A DNA stretch of 64,000 nucleotides, taken from positions 225,068 to 289,067 of the forward strand of contig PLYO01000041.1 of assembly GCA_003151825.1 (NCBI GenBank), given 5' to 3'. How positions within the stretch are numbered: the first letter of the stretch is position 1; each line of letters starts with the position of its first letter. The position numbers and the translations under genes are program-made. The notes beneath the pieces are model-generated. The model searched no databases. It saw only the letters and a list, made by a program, of their open reading frames with translations, and had not been told where the DNA came from. Source of the DNA: Ignavibacteriota bacterium. GTDB lineage: Bacteria; Bacteroidota; Ignavibacteria; Palsa-1295. Positions 9,668 through 17,901 of the stretch are shown one piece after another.

Positions 9668-11053
9668 TCACAACGGGAGTTGATCGGTAACGCGTACATG
9701 TATCTCCTTCGCTAAGGCGAAGAGCGTTGATTCGTCGAAGTGCTTCGTGATAAGCTGCGCACCAACCGGCAGACCGTTGCTGTCAAGCCCGACAGGCACA
9801 CTCATGGCAGGCACTCCGGCGATGTTTGCGCTTACGGTAAAAATGTCGTTAAGATACATCGCCAGTGGGTCGCTGACCTTCTCGCCAAACTTGAACGCAG
9901 TCGTTGGTGTCGTTGGTGTGAGAAGTGCATCGCACTCGCCGAACGCGATCCCAAAATCCTGCGTGATGAGGCGGCGTACCTTCTGTGCTCTGGTGTAATA
10001 CGCATCGTAATATCCCGAGGAGAGCACGTAGGTCCCAAGCATGATCCGCCGCTTCACTTCGCGACCAAATCCTTCCGAACGAGACTTACGATACGTGTCT
10101 TCGAGCGAAGTCACACCTTGTGCTCTTCTCCCGTACCGAATTCCATCGAAACGAGCAAGATTGCTCGATGCCTCGGCAGTCGTCAGGATGTAATAATCAG
10201 CCACGCAATATTTGGAGTGGGGGAGTGAGACATCGACGATCGTACATCCCGCCTTCTGTAATTTTGCCTTCGATTCTTCCACGAGCCTCCGAACATCTGG
10301 CTCTATTCCTTCTCCAAAGTACTCCTTTGGAATTCCGATTCTCAGTCCAGCAACATCTCGCGAAAGTGCATTCGAGTATTTCTCCACCGGCACTCTCGAA
10401 CTCGTCGAATCCATCTCATCGAAGCCGGACATGACTTCGAGGGCGCGGGCCGTGTCCTCCAGAGTCCGGGAGAAGGTGCCGACCGTATCGAAGGAGGAAG
10501 CGAATGCGGTTAGGCCATACCGGGAGATGCGACCATACGTCGGCTTCATACCTACAACGCCGCAAAATGCTGCCGGTTGCCGGATAGAGCCGCCGGTGTC
10601 TGTCCCGAGCGCGACGGTACAGGCCCCAATAGCTGCAGCAACGGCACTACCGCCGCTCGATCCACCCGGCACGCGAGTAGTGTCCCATGGATTTAGCACC
10701 GGTCCGTACGCAGAGTTCTCGTTCGACGAGCCCATCGCGAATTCGTCCATATTCGTCTTGCCGACGATGCTGGCACCGGCATCCATCAGGCGCTGGACGC
10801 ACGCGGCGGTATAGAGCGACTGGAATGGCTCCAGGAATTTCGATCCGCACGTTAGCCGCGCATCCTTCAGCGCCAGCACATCCTTTACCGCAACGGACAT
10901 GCCCGATAGGGACCCCTGGCGGGCGGCGTAGCGGTCCTCCTCGAAAATTTCGAGGAAGCAGTTCAGTTCAGCGTTCTTGGAGCGGGCTCGTTCGAGTGTT
11001 GTCATAGTTGATGCAAAAATACGGCTATTCGCACCAGCTTCCATGGAGACCAT
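9668..11053 (-). CDS. gatA: Aspartyl/glutamyl-tRNA amidotransferase subunit A (GatA)
   Basis: The protein is an amidase-signature enzyme that releases ammonia from glutamine for transamidation of Glu-tRNA(Gln) or Asp-tRNA(Asn). The Ser-cis-Ser-Lys triad is visible: AVKDVLALK (Lys), GGSSGGSAVAAA (cis-Ser) and GTDTGGSIRQPAA (nucleophile). VGMKPTYGRISRYGL and the PTTPTTAF segment also match GatA. The start is uncertain: ATG at 11053, 11044 or 11005, or TTG at 11089, all in frame and none with a clear ribosome site. I chose 11053, giving 461 residues; the 11005 start would remove the first helix. gatB and gatC are not in the window. Confidence 0.93.
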   Translation of the reverse strand: MVSMEAGANSRIFASTMTTLERARSKNAELNCFLEIFEEDRYAARQGSLSGMSVAVKDVLALKDARLTCGSKFLEPFQSLYTAACVQRLMDAGASIVGKTNMDEFAMGSSNENSAYGPVLNPWDTTRVPGGSSGGSAVAAAIGACTVALGTDTGGSIRQPAAFCGVVGMKPTYGRISRYGLTAFASSFDTVGTFSRTLEDTARALEVMSGFDEMDSTSSRVPVEKYSNALSRDVAGLRIGIPKEYFGEGIEPDVRRLVEESKAKLQKAGCTIVDVSLPHSKYCVADYYILTTAEASSNLARFDGIRYGRRAQGVTSLEDTYRKSRSEGFGREVKRRIMLGTYVLSSGYYDAYYTRAQKVRRLITQDFGIAFGECDALLTPTTPTTAFKFGEKVSDPLAMYLNDIFTVSANIAGVPAMSVPVGLDSNGLPVGAQLITKHFDESTLFALAKEIHVRVTDQLPL

Positions 11054-11207
11054 ACTCTTCTTACGTTTGTGCTTCAAAATTTTTACCAAAAAGAAAACGG
11101 ATAGGCATAAATTACTCGTTACCCGTTACTCGTCCATCGTTGCTGCAAAGAAGGATGAATTCCTTTTGAGGAAAGTATGGTTACTACTCCTCAATCGGAA
11201 CACCACC

Positions 11208-11759
11208 ATGCTGAATTCTCTCGACACCCCCCCATTTTTTACCCCCCAGGAAATTGCGAGTCTGCGCGAGATCGGGCTTTGGCAGGAGTCGCACACGACA
11301 CCTGCGAAGCTTGCCTACGCGGGTCTGATCCTATCGCCGATCATGCAACTCGTCATGGCCGACAACGCCACGACGACCGCCGAGTTCGAAGCGGTGCAGA
11401 AGTTCGTGACGACGATGGAACGATCGTTCGAACTTGCAACGCGAAGCGACATCGAATCGATAGGCACCGACATGGGTTTACTCCCGATGCTCAAGAGCAC
11501 CTGGGATAATGACCGCTTCATGCGCGCCCGCACGGTGCTTGCCGGTACCCTTGACCGCCTAACGGAAGTGGATGCGCATGATGTCCGCACCGAGATTTCT
11601 CGGGCCGTCCTGAGTGTTGCACGGGCCGGAAGCTCTCACATGATTAGTCTTCACATGCTCGACAAGAGCGAGCGGGAAGTTATCCATCAGCTCGTGCATG
11701 ATCTTCATTTGGAGAAGTGCGCCGAGGGGTTGACCCTGATGGATAAGGCGGGAGATTGA
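11208..11759 (+). CDS. Uncharacterised all-helical protein, possibly TerB-like
   Basis: The 183-residue product starts at the ATG on 11208; the frame extends further upstream but without recognisable protein. The segment ILSPIMQLVMADNATTTAEF followed by a helix-rich stretch resembles the start of TerB-type domains, where a MADG segment precedes acidic helices. This match is by eye and weak. There is no signal peptide or membrane segment, so it should be cytosolic. It is divergent from gatA and converges on fbp across a hairpin. Confidence 0.6.
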   Translation: MLNSLDTPPFFTPQEIASLREIGLWQESHTTPAKLAYAGLILSPIMQLVMADNATTTAEFEAVQKFVTTMERSFELATRSDIESIGTDMGLLPMLKSTWDNDRFMRARTVLAGTLDRLTEVDAHDVRTEISRAVLSVARAGSSHMISLHMLDKSEREVIHQLVHDLHLEKCAEGLTLMDKAGD

Positions 11760-11782
11760 TCCGGGAGTAGGATGTCCTAAGT

Positions 11783-11801
11783 CCTGAGTGGGATGCTCAG
11801 G
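11783..11801. terminator. Hairpin between converging genes
   Basis: CCTGAG and CTCAGG form a perfect 6-bp stem around a 7-base loop. It lies between the stop of the TerB-like gene (plus strand) and the stop of fbp (minus strand). The position suits a bidirectional terminator, but no long T run follows on either strand. Confidence 0.35.
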
Positions 11802-11803
11802 AA

Positions 11804-12823
11804 TTAAGAAGCCGAATTGAGGAAGCGCTCAACCTCTTCCACATTCTTCGGACTTCCGACGATGAGCGGTGTACGCTGGTGGAGCTTCTCCGGTTGAAGT
11901 TCTAATACACGGCTTCGTCCATCACTGGCGCGTCCGCCGGCTTGCTCAACTACGAACGACATTGGATTCGCCTCGTAGAGTAATCGCAGTTTGCCTTTGT
12001 AACTCTTGATATCAGCAGGATAGAGGAATACACCGCCATAAAGCAGCGTGCGATGAACATCCGCCACCATTGAGCCGATATAGCGCAGGCTATATGCCTT
12101 CTTGTCCTCTTCGGGAACGTCCATCTTCGCCCAGTCGATGTAGCGCTTCATCCCGGCGTCCCACTTGTGATAGTTGCCCTCATTGACGCTGTAGATCGAG
12201 CCATGTTCGGGGATGCGGATGTCATCGTGTGAGAGGAGGAATTCACCGACCGATGGATCATACGTGAAGCCATACACGCCGCGACCCGCCGTATAAACCA
12301 GCATCGTTGATGGACCGTAGATCGTATAGCCCGCAGCAATCTGTTTGTATCCCGGTTGAAGAAAATCTTCGAGTTCTCCTGGTGTATCCTCAGGCGTTAC
12401 GCGCTTCAATATGGAGAAGATCGTGCCGATCGAGACATTCACGTCGATGTTCGAAGAGCCATCGAGCGGATCGAAGAGCAGGACGTACTTGCCGCACTTG
12501 TACTGCTTCGGTATGGGAAGAATCTCCGCGTTCTCTTCGCTGGCCATGCCGCAGAGATGTCCACCGTGATCCATTGCGCGGTAGATGACCGTGTTGGCGA
12601 ACTCATCGAGCTTCTGCACGATCTCACCCTGTACATTCTCCTGCCCCGTAGCGCCGAGCGCATCGACGAGCCCTGCTTGCATCACTTCGCGGTTGATGAT
12701 CTTGAAGGCGAGCGCCATGTCACGCAAAAGCGCGGAGAAATCGCCGGTGGCCCCATCGGAGCGCTCCTGCTGCTCGATGATGTGGCGCTCGATGGTGATG
12801 ACTTTGTTATGGACTAATGGCAC
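11804..12823 (-). CDS. fbp: Fructose-1,6-bisphosphatase, class I
   Basis: The 339-residue protein hydrolyses fructose 1,6-bisphosphate to fructose 6-phosphate in gluconeogenesis. The metal-binding LLFDPLDGSSNIDVN motif, MASEENAE, and the C-terminal catalytic region with the GGRASDG segment are all class I features. The start is a GTG (12823), which gives the normal N-terminus ITIERHIIEQQ. Upstream lies an inverted repeat of family 1, then dut in the same direction. Confidence 0.95.
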   Translation of the reverse strand: MPLVHNKVITIERHIIEQQERSDGATGDFSALLRDMALAFKIINREVMQAGLVDALGATGQENVQGEIVQKLDEFANTVIYRAMDHGGHLCGMASEENAEILPIPKQYKCGKYVLLFDPLDGSSNIDVNVSIGTIFSILKRVTPEDTPGELEDFLQPGYKQIAAGYTIYGPSTMLVYTAGRGVYGFTYDPSVGEFLLSHDDIRIPEHGSIYSVNEGNYHKWDAGMKRYIDWAKMDVPEEDKKAYSLRYIGSMVADVHRTLLYGGVFLYPADIKSYKGKLRLLYEANPMSFVVEQAGGRASDGRSRVLELQPEKLHQRTPLIVGSPKNVEEVERFLNSAS

Positions 12824-12851
12824 TTCGGAAAATATGTAAAATGGATTGAAT

Positions 12852-12936
12852 CGTTGTAGTCGTGACCTTTAGGTCACGGTGTATTATGCGGATATCTACG
12901 CTTCGCGACCGTGACCTAAAGGTCACGACTACAACG
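12852..12936. repeat. Dispersed inverted repeat, family 1, copy A
   Basis: Two perfect 29-base inverted arms (12852-12880 and 12908-12936) surround a 27-base spacer. Each arm contains its own near-palindrome, GTGACCT-TT-AGGTCAC. The spacer ends TACGCTTCGCG. A degenerate third arm follows at about 12938-12964. A second copy with the same arms lies at 59635-59712. The element sits between dut and fbp and has no coding content. It resembles a REP/MITE-type palindromic element. Confidence 0.9.
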
Positions 12937-12970
12937 GCGTGACTCTAAATGTCATACCTACAACGTACAG

Positions 12971-13414
12971 CTATTTTGTCCCCGTATGCCCGAACCCCCC
13001 AGCAGCTCGAACGCTCTCCGCCAACTCCCCGGCCTCAACGACATTTACCTTCTCATACTTACTAATAATAAGCTGCGCAATCCGCATCCCACGCTCGAAA
13101 CGAACGGTTTCTTTCCCATGATTTATCAGGATGATTTTTAACTCGCCCCGATAATCGGCGTCAATAGTGCCGGGGGAGTTGAGGCAGGTGATGCCGTGCT
13201 GTGCGGCCAGTCCGCTGCGAGGTCGGACTTGCCCCTCGTATCCTTCAGGGATTTCGAGGGCAATGCCTGTGGGAGCGAGAAACACTGCTCCAGGAGCAAT
13301 TTCTATCGCGGCGTTGACGCGAATATCGAGTCCGGCGGCGTGCGCGGTGGCGTAGCCCGGTAGAGGAATATCGGCGTCGGAATCGTTTAGTCGTTTGATC
13401 AGAAGTTCAGTCAT
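12971..13414 (-). CDS. dut: Deoxyuridine 5'-triphosphate nucleotidohydrolase
   Basis: The 147-residue protein is a trimeric dUTPase that removes dUTP and makes dUMP for thymidylate synthesis. All five motifs are present: AGLDIR (1), PRSGLA (2), GTIDADYRGE (3, with the catalytic Asp), RGMRIAQL (4) and GGFGHTG (5, glycine-rich tail). Length is typical. No partner gene adjoins it in an operon. Confidence 0.96.
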   Translation of the reverse strand: MTELLIKRLNDSDADIPLPGYATAHAAGLDIRVNAAIEIAPGAVFLAPTGIALEIPEGYEGQVRPRSGLAAQHGITCLNSPGTIDADYRGELKIILINHGKETVRFERGMRIAQLIISKYEKVNVVEAGELAESVRAAGGFGHTGTK

Positions 13415-13474
13415 AGCCCCCTTTAATCTTTTTCGATGGGAATATATTCCCGGCAGCCGATGGTTTAGTTACAA

Positions 13475-14173
13475 ATGAACCTCCCAGATCCCAAAGAATA
13501 CACCGACGGTCTTCAATTTTTTCGCGATACGCACAAGCTCATTTTGCACAACTGTGCGGAGCTTGAGCGGCTTCTGGCCGATGCGCAGAAGAACGGAGTC
13601 TTCGCGAGTTTTGCCGCGAATAAGGAATGGAATTCCGTTCTCGATTTTTTCCTAAAGTCCGCGCCGCAACACGAGCGCGATGAGGAGAAATACTTGTTTC
13701 CTCTAATCGCTGCCAAAGTACCGCGAGTGGGATTTCAGCAGCCCGGCGCAACCATTCGCTTCTTAATTGAAGGCCACGAGGTACTGCAAATCGCGACGAT
13801 CAAATTGGTCCATGACTGGGACGCATTTCGAAAGCAAAAACGTGATCCCGCCGAGCTTGTTGCTTCGCACTCTGCCCACGAAAAGGAAGACGCCGATTTT
13901 ATTGCCGGTGGCACCGAACTCGTCAAGCTTTATCGCGAACATGCCGCGACGGAGGAAACGCAGGTGTACACCGTGGCTGATAAGGTGCTAAACGGGAAAG
14001 ATAAACTGCAACTCGCAGACACCTTGCGGGCTGAGTATGATAATCAAGCGACTACGCCTGTTCCTCAATTTGAAGGACAGCAATTCAGCAATTCCGGCTA
14101 CATTGTCAACTATGTCAATGCCGAAGCGAAGCCCGAGGATGCGAGTGATGGTGAATACGCCGGGAGTGATTAG
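13475..14173 (+). CDS. Hemerythrin HHE-domain protein
   Basis: The 232-residue protein has a helical bundle with the metal ligands expected of hemerythrin-like domains: THKLILHN, QHERDEEKYLFP, EGHEV, SHSAHEKED and YREHAATEE. These domains hold a di-iron centre and bind oxygen or nitric oxide, or store or sense iron. A C-terminal 50 residues are polar and probably flexible. There is no signal or membrane segment. Its TAG stop overlaps the stop of the converging DUF488 gene by two bases (14171-14172). Confidence 0.85.
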   Translation: MNLPDPKEYTDGLQFFRDTHKLILHNCAELERLLADAQKNGVFASFAANKEWNSVLDFFLKSAPQHERDEEKYLFPLIAAKVPRVGFQQPGATIRFLIEGHEVLQIATIKLVHDWDAFRKQKRDPAELVASHSAHEKEDADFIAGGTELVKLYREHAATEETQVYTVADKVLNGKDKLQLADTLRAEYDNQATTPVPQFEGQQFSNSGYIVNYVNAEAKPEDASDGEYAGSD

Positions 14174-14733
14174 ATTCCAAAATCTAATTCTGCCTGCTCA
14201 CCTGGATAGGTGATTCTGCCATCCTCTTGCACGACCGCATTCGCGTTGATTTCTGCTTCGTCCGTTTTTCCGTGTCCCATGACGTGCTGCACGTCCCAGC
14301 CTTGTGAGAGCAGGTAATCCGTAATAATTCTTCGGTGGCATCTCCACCACACAGCTTCGGCACACATATACGCCGTTCGTTTTTCATTCGCAATCAGAGA
14401 GAGTTCGCGGAGTCCTGCGCGAAATGGCTCAGTCTCGGCATAGTCTGCGTAGTTGAGGAAGCTGGAATTTTCCCAGGCAGTGTTATGCGAGGGCGCTGAC
14501 TCTTTCTTCTTTCCTCGAAGTCCGCCGAGTGTGGGCAGGTGGATATACTCGATGCTATGTGCCTTTAGCGTAACCGCAAGTGTCTCCTTGTTGAACTGCG
14601 GATTCGTCCTCGATTTTGGAACAGTGCGAACATCCGCCACAAGTTCGATCTCATTCTCTTCGAGGAGTTCGAGGAATGCCTCGATCGTTCGATTGGAATG
14701 ACCGATGGAAAAGATCGTTCGATTACCAGGCAT
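14170..14733 (-). CDS. DUF488 family protein
   Basis: I start it at the ATG on 14733 (187 residues). The protein begins TIFSIGHSNRTIEAFLELL and continues LVADVRTVPKSRTNPQF, YIHLPTLGG and CAEAVWWRCHRRII, all DUF488 hallmarks. The CAE-x-CHR type segment (here CAEAVWWRCHR) is the likely active region, but the biochemical role of the family is unsettled. Its start overlaps the end of the upstream reductase gene by 11 bases, indicating coupled translation. Confidence 0.86.
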   Translation of the reverse strand: MPGNRTIFSIGHSNRTIEAFLELLEENEIELVADVRTVPKSRTNPQFNKETLAVTLKAHSIEYIHLPTLGGLRGKKKESAPSHNTAWENSSFLNYADYAETEPFRAGLRELSLIANEKRTAYMCAEAVWWRCHRRIITDYLLSQGWDVQHVMGHGKTDEAEINANAVVQEDGRITYPGEQAELDFGI

Positions 14734-15730
14734 ACGCTTCCGGTGCTGTGCCGCCCGGTCCGGGGAAGATTTCGTCGAGTTTATCGAGTGTCGCTTTGGA
14801 GAGAGTTGTCGATAGTGCAACGAATGCATCGTCGATTTGCTCCACCGTTCGCGGACCAATGATCGGCGCAGTTACTGCTGGTTGGTGAAGCAGCCATGCA
14901 AGGGCGACAATTGCAGGCTTAACTCCGATCTCGTCGCATAAGGATTCATATGCTTCGATCTTGTTTGCTGTGCTCCCATCTTTAAAATTGATACCGATCT
15001 TTGCATAGTTCGCGAGACGCTCTTGCACGTTTGGCGAGGATCTTCGTCCGCCTTCGACGCCTTTTAAGACTCCACCGAGTAGTCCGCCGAATAGCGGAGA
15101 GTAGGGGATGAGGCCAAGACCATAGTGCTGACAGGCCGGAATGACTTCCAGTTCAAGCGTACGTTCGGCGAGATTGTAAAGGCTCTGCTCCGAGATGAGT
15201 CCGAGATAATTCCGCCGCTTGGCTGCTTCGCTGGCTTGAGCTATGTGCCATCCCGCGAAGTTCGAGGAGCCGTTATACACAATCTTCCCGGAAGCAAAAA
15301 GTTGTTCGAATCCCTGCCAAACTTCCTCCCATGATAACTCTCGAACAACGTGGTGCATCTGATAGAGATCGATGTAATCGGTCTGCAGTCGCTTGAGGCT
15401 CGCTTCACATTCGCGGCGAATACCAAGCGCGGAGAAGCGTGCATTATTCGGCCACGGGTCCATTTGCCCGAAGAGCTTCGTCGCAAGCACGACCTTCTCA
15501 CGGCGACCTCCGCCTTGCGCAAACCATCGTCCGATGATGCTCTCGGTGGTACCAGTCGGCGCAGGGCGAGCATAGACATTCGCCGTATCGAAGAAGTTGA
15601 TACCGAGTTCGAGCGCGCGGTCCATGATACGGAATGCTTCGGGCTCGTCTGTCTGAGAGCCGAAGTTCATCGTACCGAGACAAAGGCGACTGACTTTGAG
15701 GCCCGAGCGGCCGAGATTTTTGTATTCCAT
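14723..15730 (-). CDS. Aldo/keto reductase, Tas/YajO-like
   Basis: The 335-residue protein begins YKNLGRSGLKVSRLCLGTMN, typical of the Tas/YajO/Kv-beta-like branch. NFFDTANVYA (Asp, Tyr), VLATKLFG (Lys), YQMHHV (His) and the GPRTVEQIDD cofactor loop are present. Substrate is unknown. It shares an operon with the DUF488 gene, which overlaps its 3' end. Confidence 0.9.
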   Translation of the reverse strand: MEYKNLGRSGLKVSRLCLGTMNFGSQTDEPEAFRIMDRALELGINFFDTANVYARPAPTGTTESIIGRWFAQGGGRREKVVLATKLFGQMDPWPNNARFSALGIRRECEASLKRLQTDYIDLYQMHHVVRELSWEEVWQGFEQLFASGKIVYNGSSNFAGWHIAQASEAAKRRNYLGLISEQSLYNLAERTLELEVIPACQHYGLGLIPYSPLFGGLLGGVLKGVEGGRRSSPNVQERLANYAKIGINFKDGSTANKIEAYESLCDEIGVKPAIVALAWLLHQPAVTAPIIGPRTVEQIDDAFVALSTTLSKATLDKLDEIFPGPGGTAPEAYAW

Positions 15731-16043
15731 TTTTTTGAACCTGGATTTCGCTGAGGGGGGAGGATTACGCTGAAGGTAGAAGTAGTTGAAGAGCGCCTAA
15801 CGTATGAAGTGGAAGAGTCATTTCTCGTCAGTTGATTCCACAAGGACAACGAATAGAAAAAAGGGCCGCTCCGTTATTGTCATTCCCGCGAACGCGGGAA
15901 TCCAGACCCTTCGATTGGGGTGCTCGAACCTGGATTCCCGCATTCGCGGGAATGACATAGTGGGTCTAACAAGTTTATGGAAACACCTGGGGCTGTCCCC
16001 ATCCCAAAAATCCACTCAATCCCATAAATTCCGGTTCTGACTT
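15731..16043. other. Non-coding interval with a repeat
   Basis: These 313 bases between divergent genes hold no supported gene. The only structure I see is the family 2 inverted repeat at 15879-15956. Short frames here translate the repeat itself (giving VIPANAGIQ) and are not genes. Confidence 0.8.
15879..15956. repeat. Dispersed inverted repeat, family 2
   Basis: Two 27-base arms (15879-15905 and 15930-15956) are inverted with one mismatch around a 24-base spacer. Each arm contains a hairpin of the form ATTCCCGC..GCGGGAAT. Elements with this GTCATTCCCGCG core are scattered through many bacterial genomes. Only one copy is in the window. Confidence 0.88.
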
Positions 16044-16784
16044 ATGCAAACCCTCATCTTCGACATAGAAACCATCCCGCTCGATTTCGGATCGTCTTTT
16101 GATGATGCGCAGAAGGAGTATCTGCTTCGAGGTGCGGAGAGCGACGAGGATCGCGAGAAGCGCAAGGACTGGGGCGGACTGAATCCGCTGACGGGGAAAG
16201 TCGTGTGCATCGGAACGCTGGTGCATGAGACGCAGAAGGGGAGTGCGCTTTATCTCGCTGATGATGAGGAAGAAGACATCGTTGAGTCCGGCGGAATGAC
16301 GGTGAAGTACAAGACATTCCCTGATGAGGAGTCGCTCTTCGAGCATTTTTGGAACGGATTGCCGAGCAAGTATAATGCAGTCGTCACATTCAACGGTCGC
16401 GGATTCGATTGCCCGTTTCTTATGCTGCGGAGTGCGGCGCTCGGCATTCGCCCCTCAGTAAACATGATGGCGGGCACGAAGTGGGATTTCAAGATCGGTG
16501 GCAGTTCGAGCGACCGATATGGCGGAATCGAGCATATCGACCTGCTCGATAAACTCTGCTTCAATGGTGGCTTCGATAAATTCGGTGCGACGCGCAAGTT
16601 CAATCTCGATTTTTACACGAAGGCATTTGGCATCGCGTCGCCGAAATCGGAGACGATTGCCGGTGATAAAGTCCCAATCTTTTTCGCCGAGGGAAGGCAG
16701 AGGGAGATAGCAGAATATTGCATGAGGGATGTTCGTGCTACAAGTGAGTTGTACGAGAAGTGGTTGACACTGATGAAGTTCTAA
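16044..16784 (+). CDS. DEDD-type 3'-5' exonuclease (PolB-exonuclease-like)
   Basis: The 246-residue protein has the RNase H-like exonuclease motifs of the stand-alone DNA polymerase B exonuclease-like family. Exo I is LIFDIETIP, Exo II is FNGRGFDCPFL and Exo III is YCMRDVRATSELY. The four acidic residues of the DEDD set are all there. No polymerase domain is attached. It probably acts on DNA or RNA 3' ends; the exact substrate is unknown. Confidence 0.85.
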   Translation: MQTLIFDIETIPLDFGSSFDDAQKEYLLRGAESDEDREKRKDWGGLNPLTGKVVCIGTLVHETQKGSALYLADDEEEDIVESGGMTVKYKTFPDEESLFEHFWNGLPSKYNAVVTFNGRGFDCPFLMLRSAALGIRPSVNMMAGTKWDFKIGGSSSDRYGGIEHIDLLDKLCFNGGFDKFGATRKFNLDFYTKAFGIASPKSETIAGDKVPIFFAEGRQREIAEYCMRDVRATSELYEKWLTLMKF

Positions 16785-16806
16785 TTAACAATTCGCTTCT
16801 TTAGTA

Positions 16807-16920
16807 CGTCATTGCGAGGAAACCCCGATAGGGGTGACGAAGCAATCCGTTGTGGAGGAGCGCGTGTCTCCGCACGGAGGGATTGCTTCGTCGTCCCTCT
16901 GGGACATCCTCGCAATGACG
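16807..16920. repeat. Dispersed inverted repeat, family 3, copy A
   Basis: Arms at 16807-16848 and 16880-16920 are inverted: the outer 14 bases (CGTCATTGCGAGGA) and the inner GACGAAGCAATCC match, while the middle of each arm differs and forms its own small hairpin. A shorter one-armed relative is at 53758-53787. It lies between the exonuclease gene and a small acidic gene. Confidence 0.85.
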
Positions 16921-17056
16921 GATATGGGGACTCGAACATTTCTCTCCTTTTGTGTGAATTTCTTGCTTTTTCCACAGTCACAATTGAATGTTAGGAGCGT
17001 GCGATAACTCGGCACTAATCTTGCCATGAATTTATCCATTTACCAGCAAAACCATT

Positions 17057-17365
17057 ATGAGCCAGAAAACACGAAGCGATAATCAACAGGAAGACGAATT
17101 TAATCAGGCACGCTACTTTGCCGAGCACGGTGCCGACGTTAACGAGACAGAAGTGCCGGGTGATGAAGGGCCCGAAGTCGAGCAGATCGAACTTCTTGAA
17201 TCCGAGAATAGAGGGGGTGAGCAGCCACCAGGATTAGATGTCGAGAGCGAAATTGCAGACCAAAGTCCGTTCTATGGTCAGGGATTCGGCAATGGAGACG
17301 ACACCGGAATCCGCCGCGGTCCGAAGCCAACGGCGAAGGCAGATAGAGCTTCCCTCGGCGGATAA
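17057..17365 (+). CDS. Small acidic protein of unknown function
   Basis: The 102-residue frame starts MSQKTRSDNQQEDEFNQAR and is rich in Glu, Asp, Gly and Gln, with no hydrophobic core, signal or membrane segment. It is probably disordered. The C-terminus is basic (RRGPKPTAKADR). I do not recognise a family. The frame is clean and isolated on its strand, with no competing gene, which is the only support that it is real. Confidence 0.5.
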   Translation: MSQKTRSDNQQEDEFNQARYFAEHGADVNETEVPGDEGPEVEQIELLESENRGGEQPPGLDVESEIADQSPFYGQGFGNGDDTGIRRGPKPTAKADRASLGG

Positions 17366-17394
17366 TATGCGGGAGGGAATGTGTGGTAGGTAGT

Positions 17395-17841
17395 TCAGGC
17401 GATCTTTGTCTTGACAAGGCTCGCCGCCTCTTGCATTACAGCTTCCTCCGGCATCTCTCCGCCGGGTGAAAATTTGTCGATGATTGTCGGTAGTGTGATG
17501 GCGAGTTCTTCCGCAACTTCCACTTCTGGCAGTCCGGCTTTGGCTGCAATGGATTTGAGATTCTTTGCTCCGAGCGTTATCTCTACTTCGCGAGCAGTGA
17601 TCGTCTCATTCTCACCGACTCCGATCCAGGACTTAGCGCGGTCTCTCAACCCGGTCTGGTTGAGTCGCTCCACCAGCGAATGCAATTCAATTTCTCCGTC
17701 CTCGATCATCTCAAGGACGATACCCATCAGTGCACTTTGCGTGCTGGAGGTTTCGATTCCGTGCGTTGGACTTCCGATGCTCTCTTCTACTCCGGTAGCT
17801 ATCTGCTCCCGAGTTTCGATTGTTCCGATTTCGTTGTTCAT
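17395..17841 (-). CDS. YidB-like (DUF937) protein
   Basis: With the ATG at 17841 the product has 148 residues. The core, LNQTGLRDRAKSWIGVGEN followed by ITAREVEITLG, LKSIAAKAGLP, VAEELAITLPTIIDKFSP, is the pattern of the YidB/DUF937 family: a GL-x-x-x-x-x-SWIG segment, then a helical pair ending LP-x-x-ID-x-LTP. The role of the family is not established. A TTG six codons upstream is an alternative start. It lies downstream of the histidine kinase on the same strand, 60 bases apart. Confidence 0.75.
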   Translation of the reverse strand: MNNEIGTIETREQIATGVEESIGSPTHGIETSSTQSALMGIVLEMIEDGEIELHSLVERLNQTGLRDRAKSWIGVGENETITAREVEITLGAKNLKSIAAKAGLPEVEVAEELAITLPTIIDKFSPGGEMPEEAVMQEAASLVKTKIA

Positions 17842-17901
17842 GGGGATACTCAAGCACAATAATTGGGCCGGGAGAAAAAGCCTGTCGTGTGTTCGGAAGG
17901 A

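Noticed and set aside
15804..16040. Small frame containing VIPANAGIQ
   Set aside because: It is the translation of the family 2 inverted repeat, a known source of false small genes.
16812..16994. Small frame across the family 3 repeat
   Set aside because: Its amino acids come from the repeat arms; no ribosome site or conserved protein pattern.
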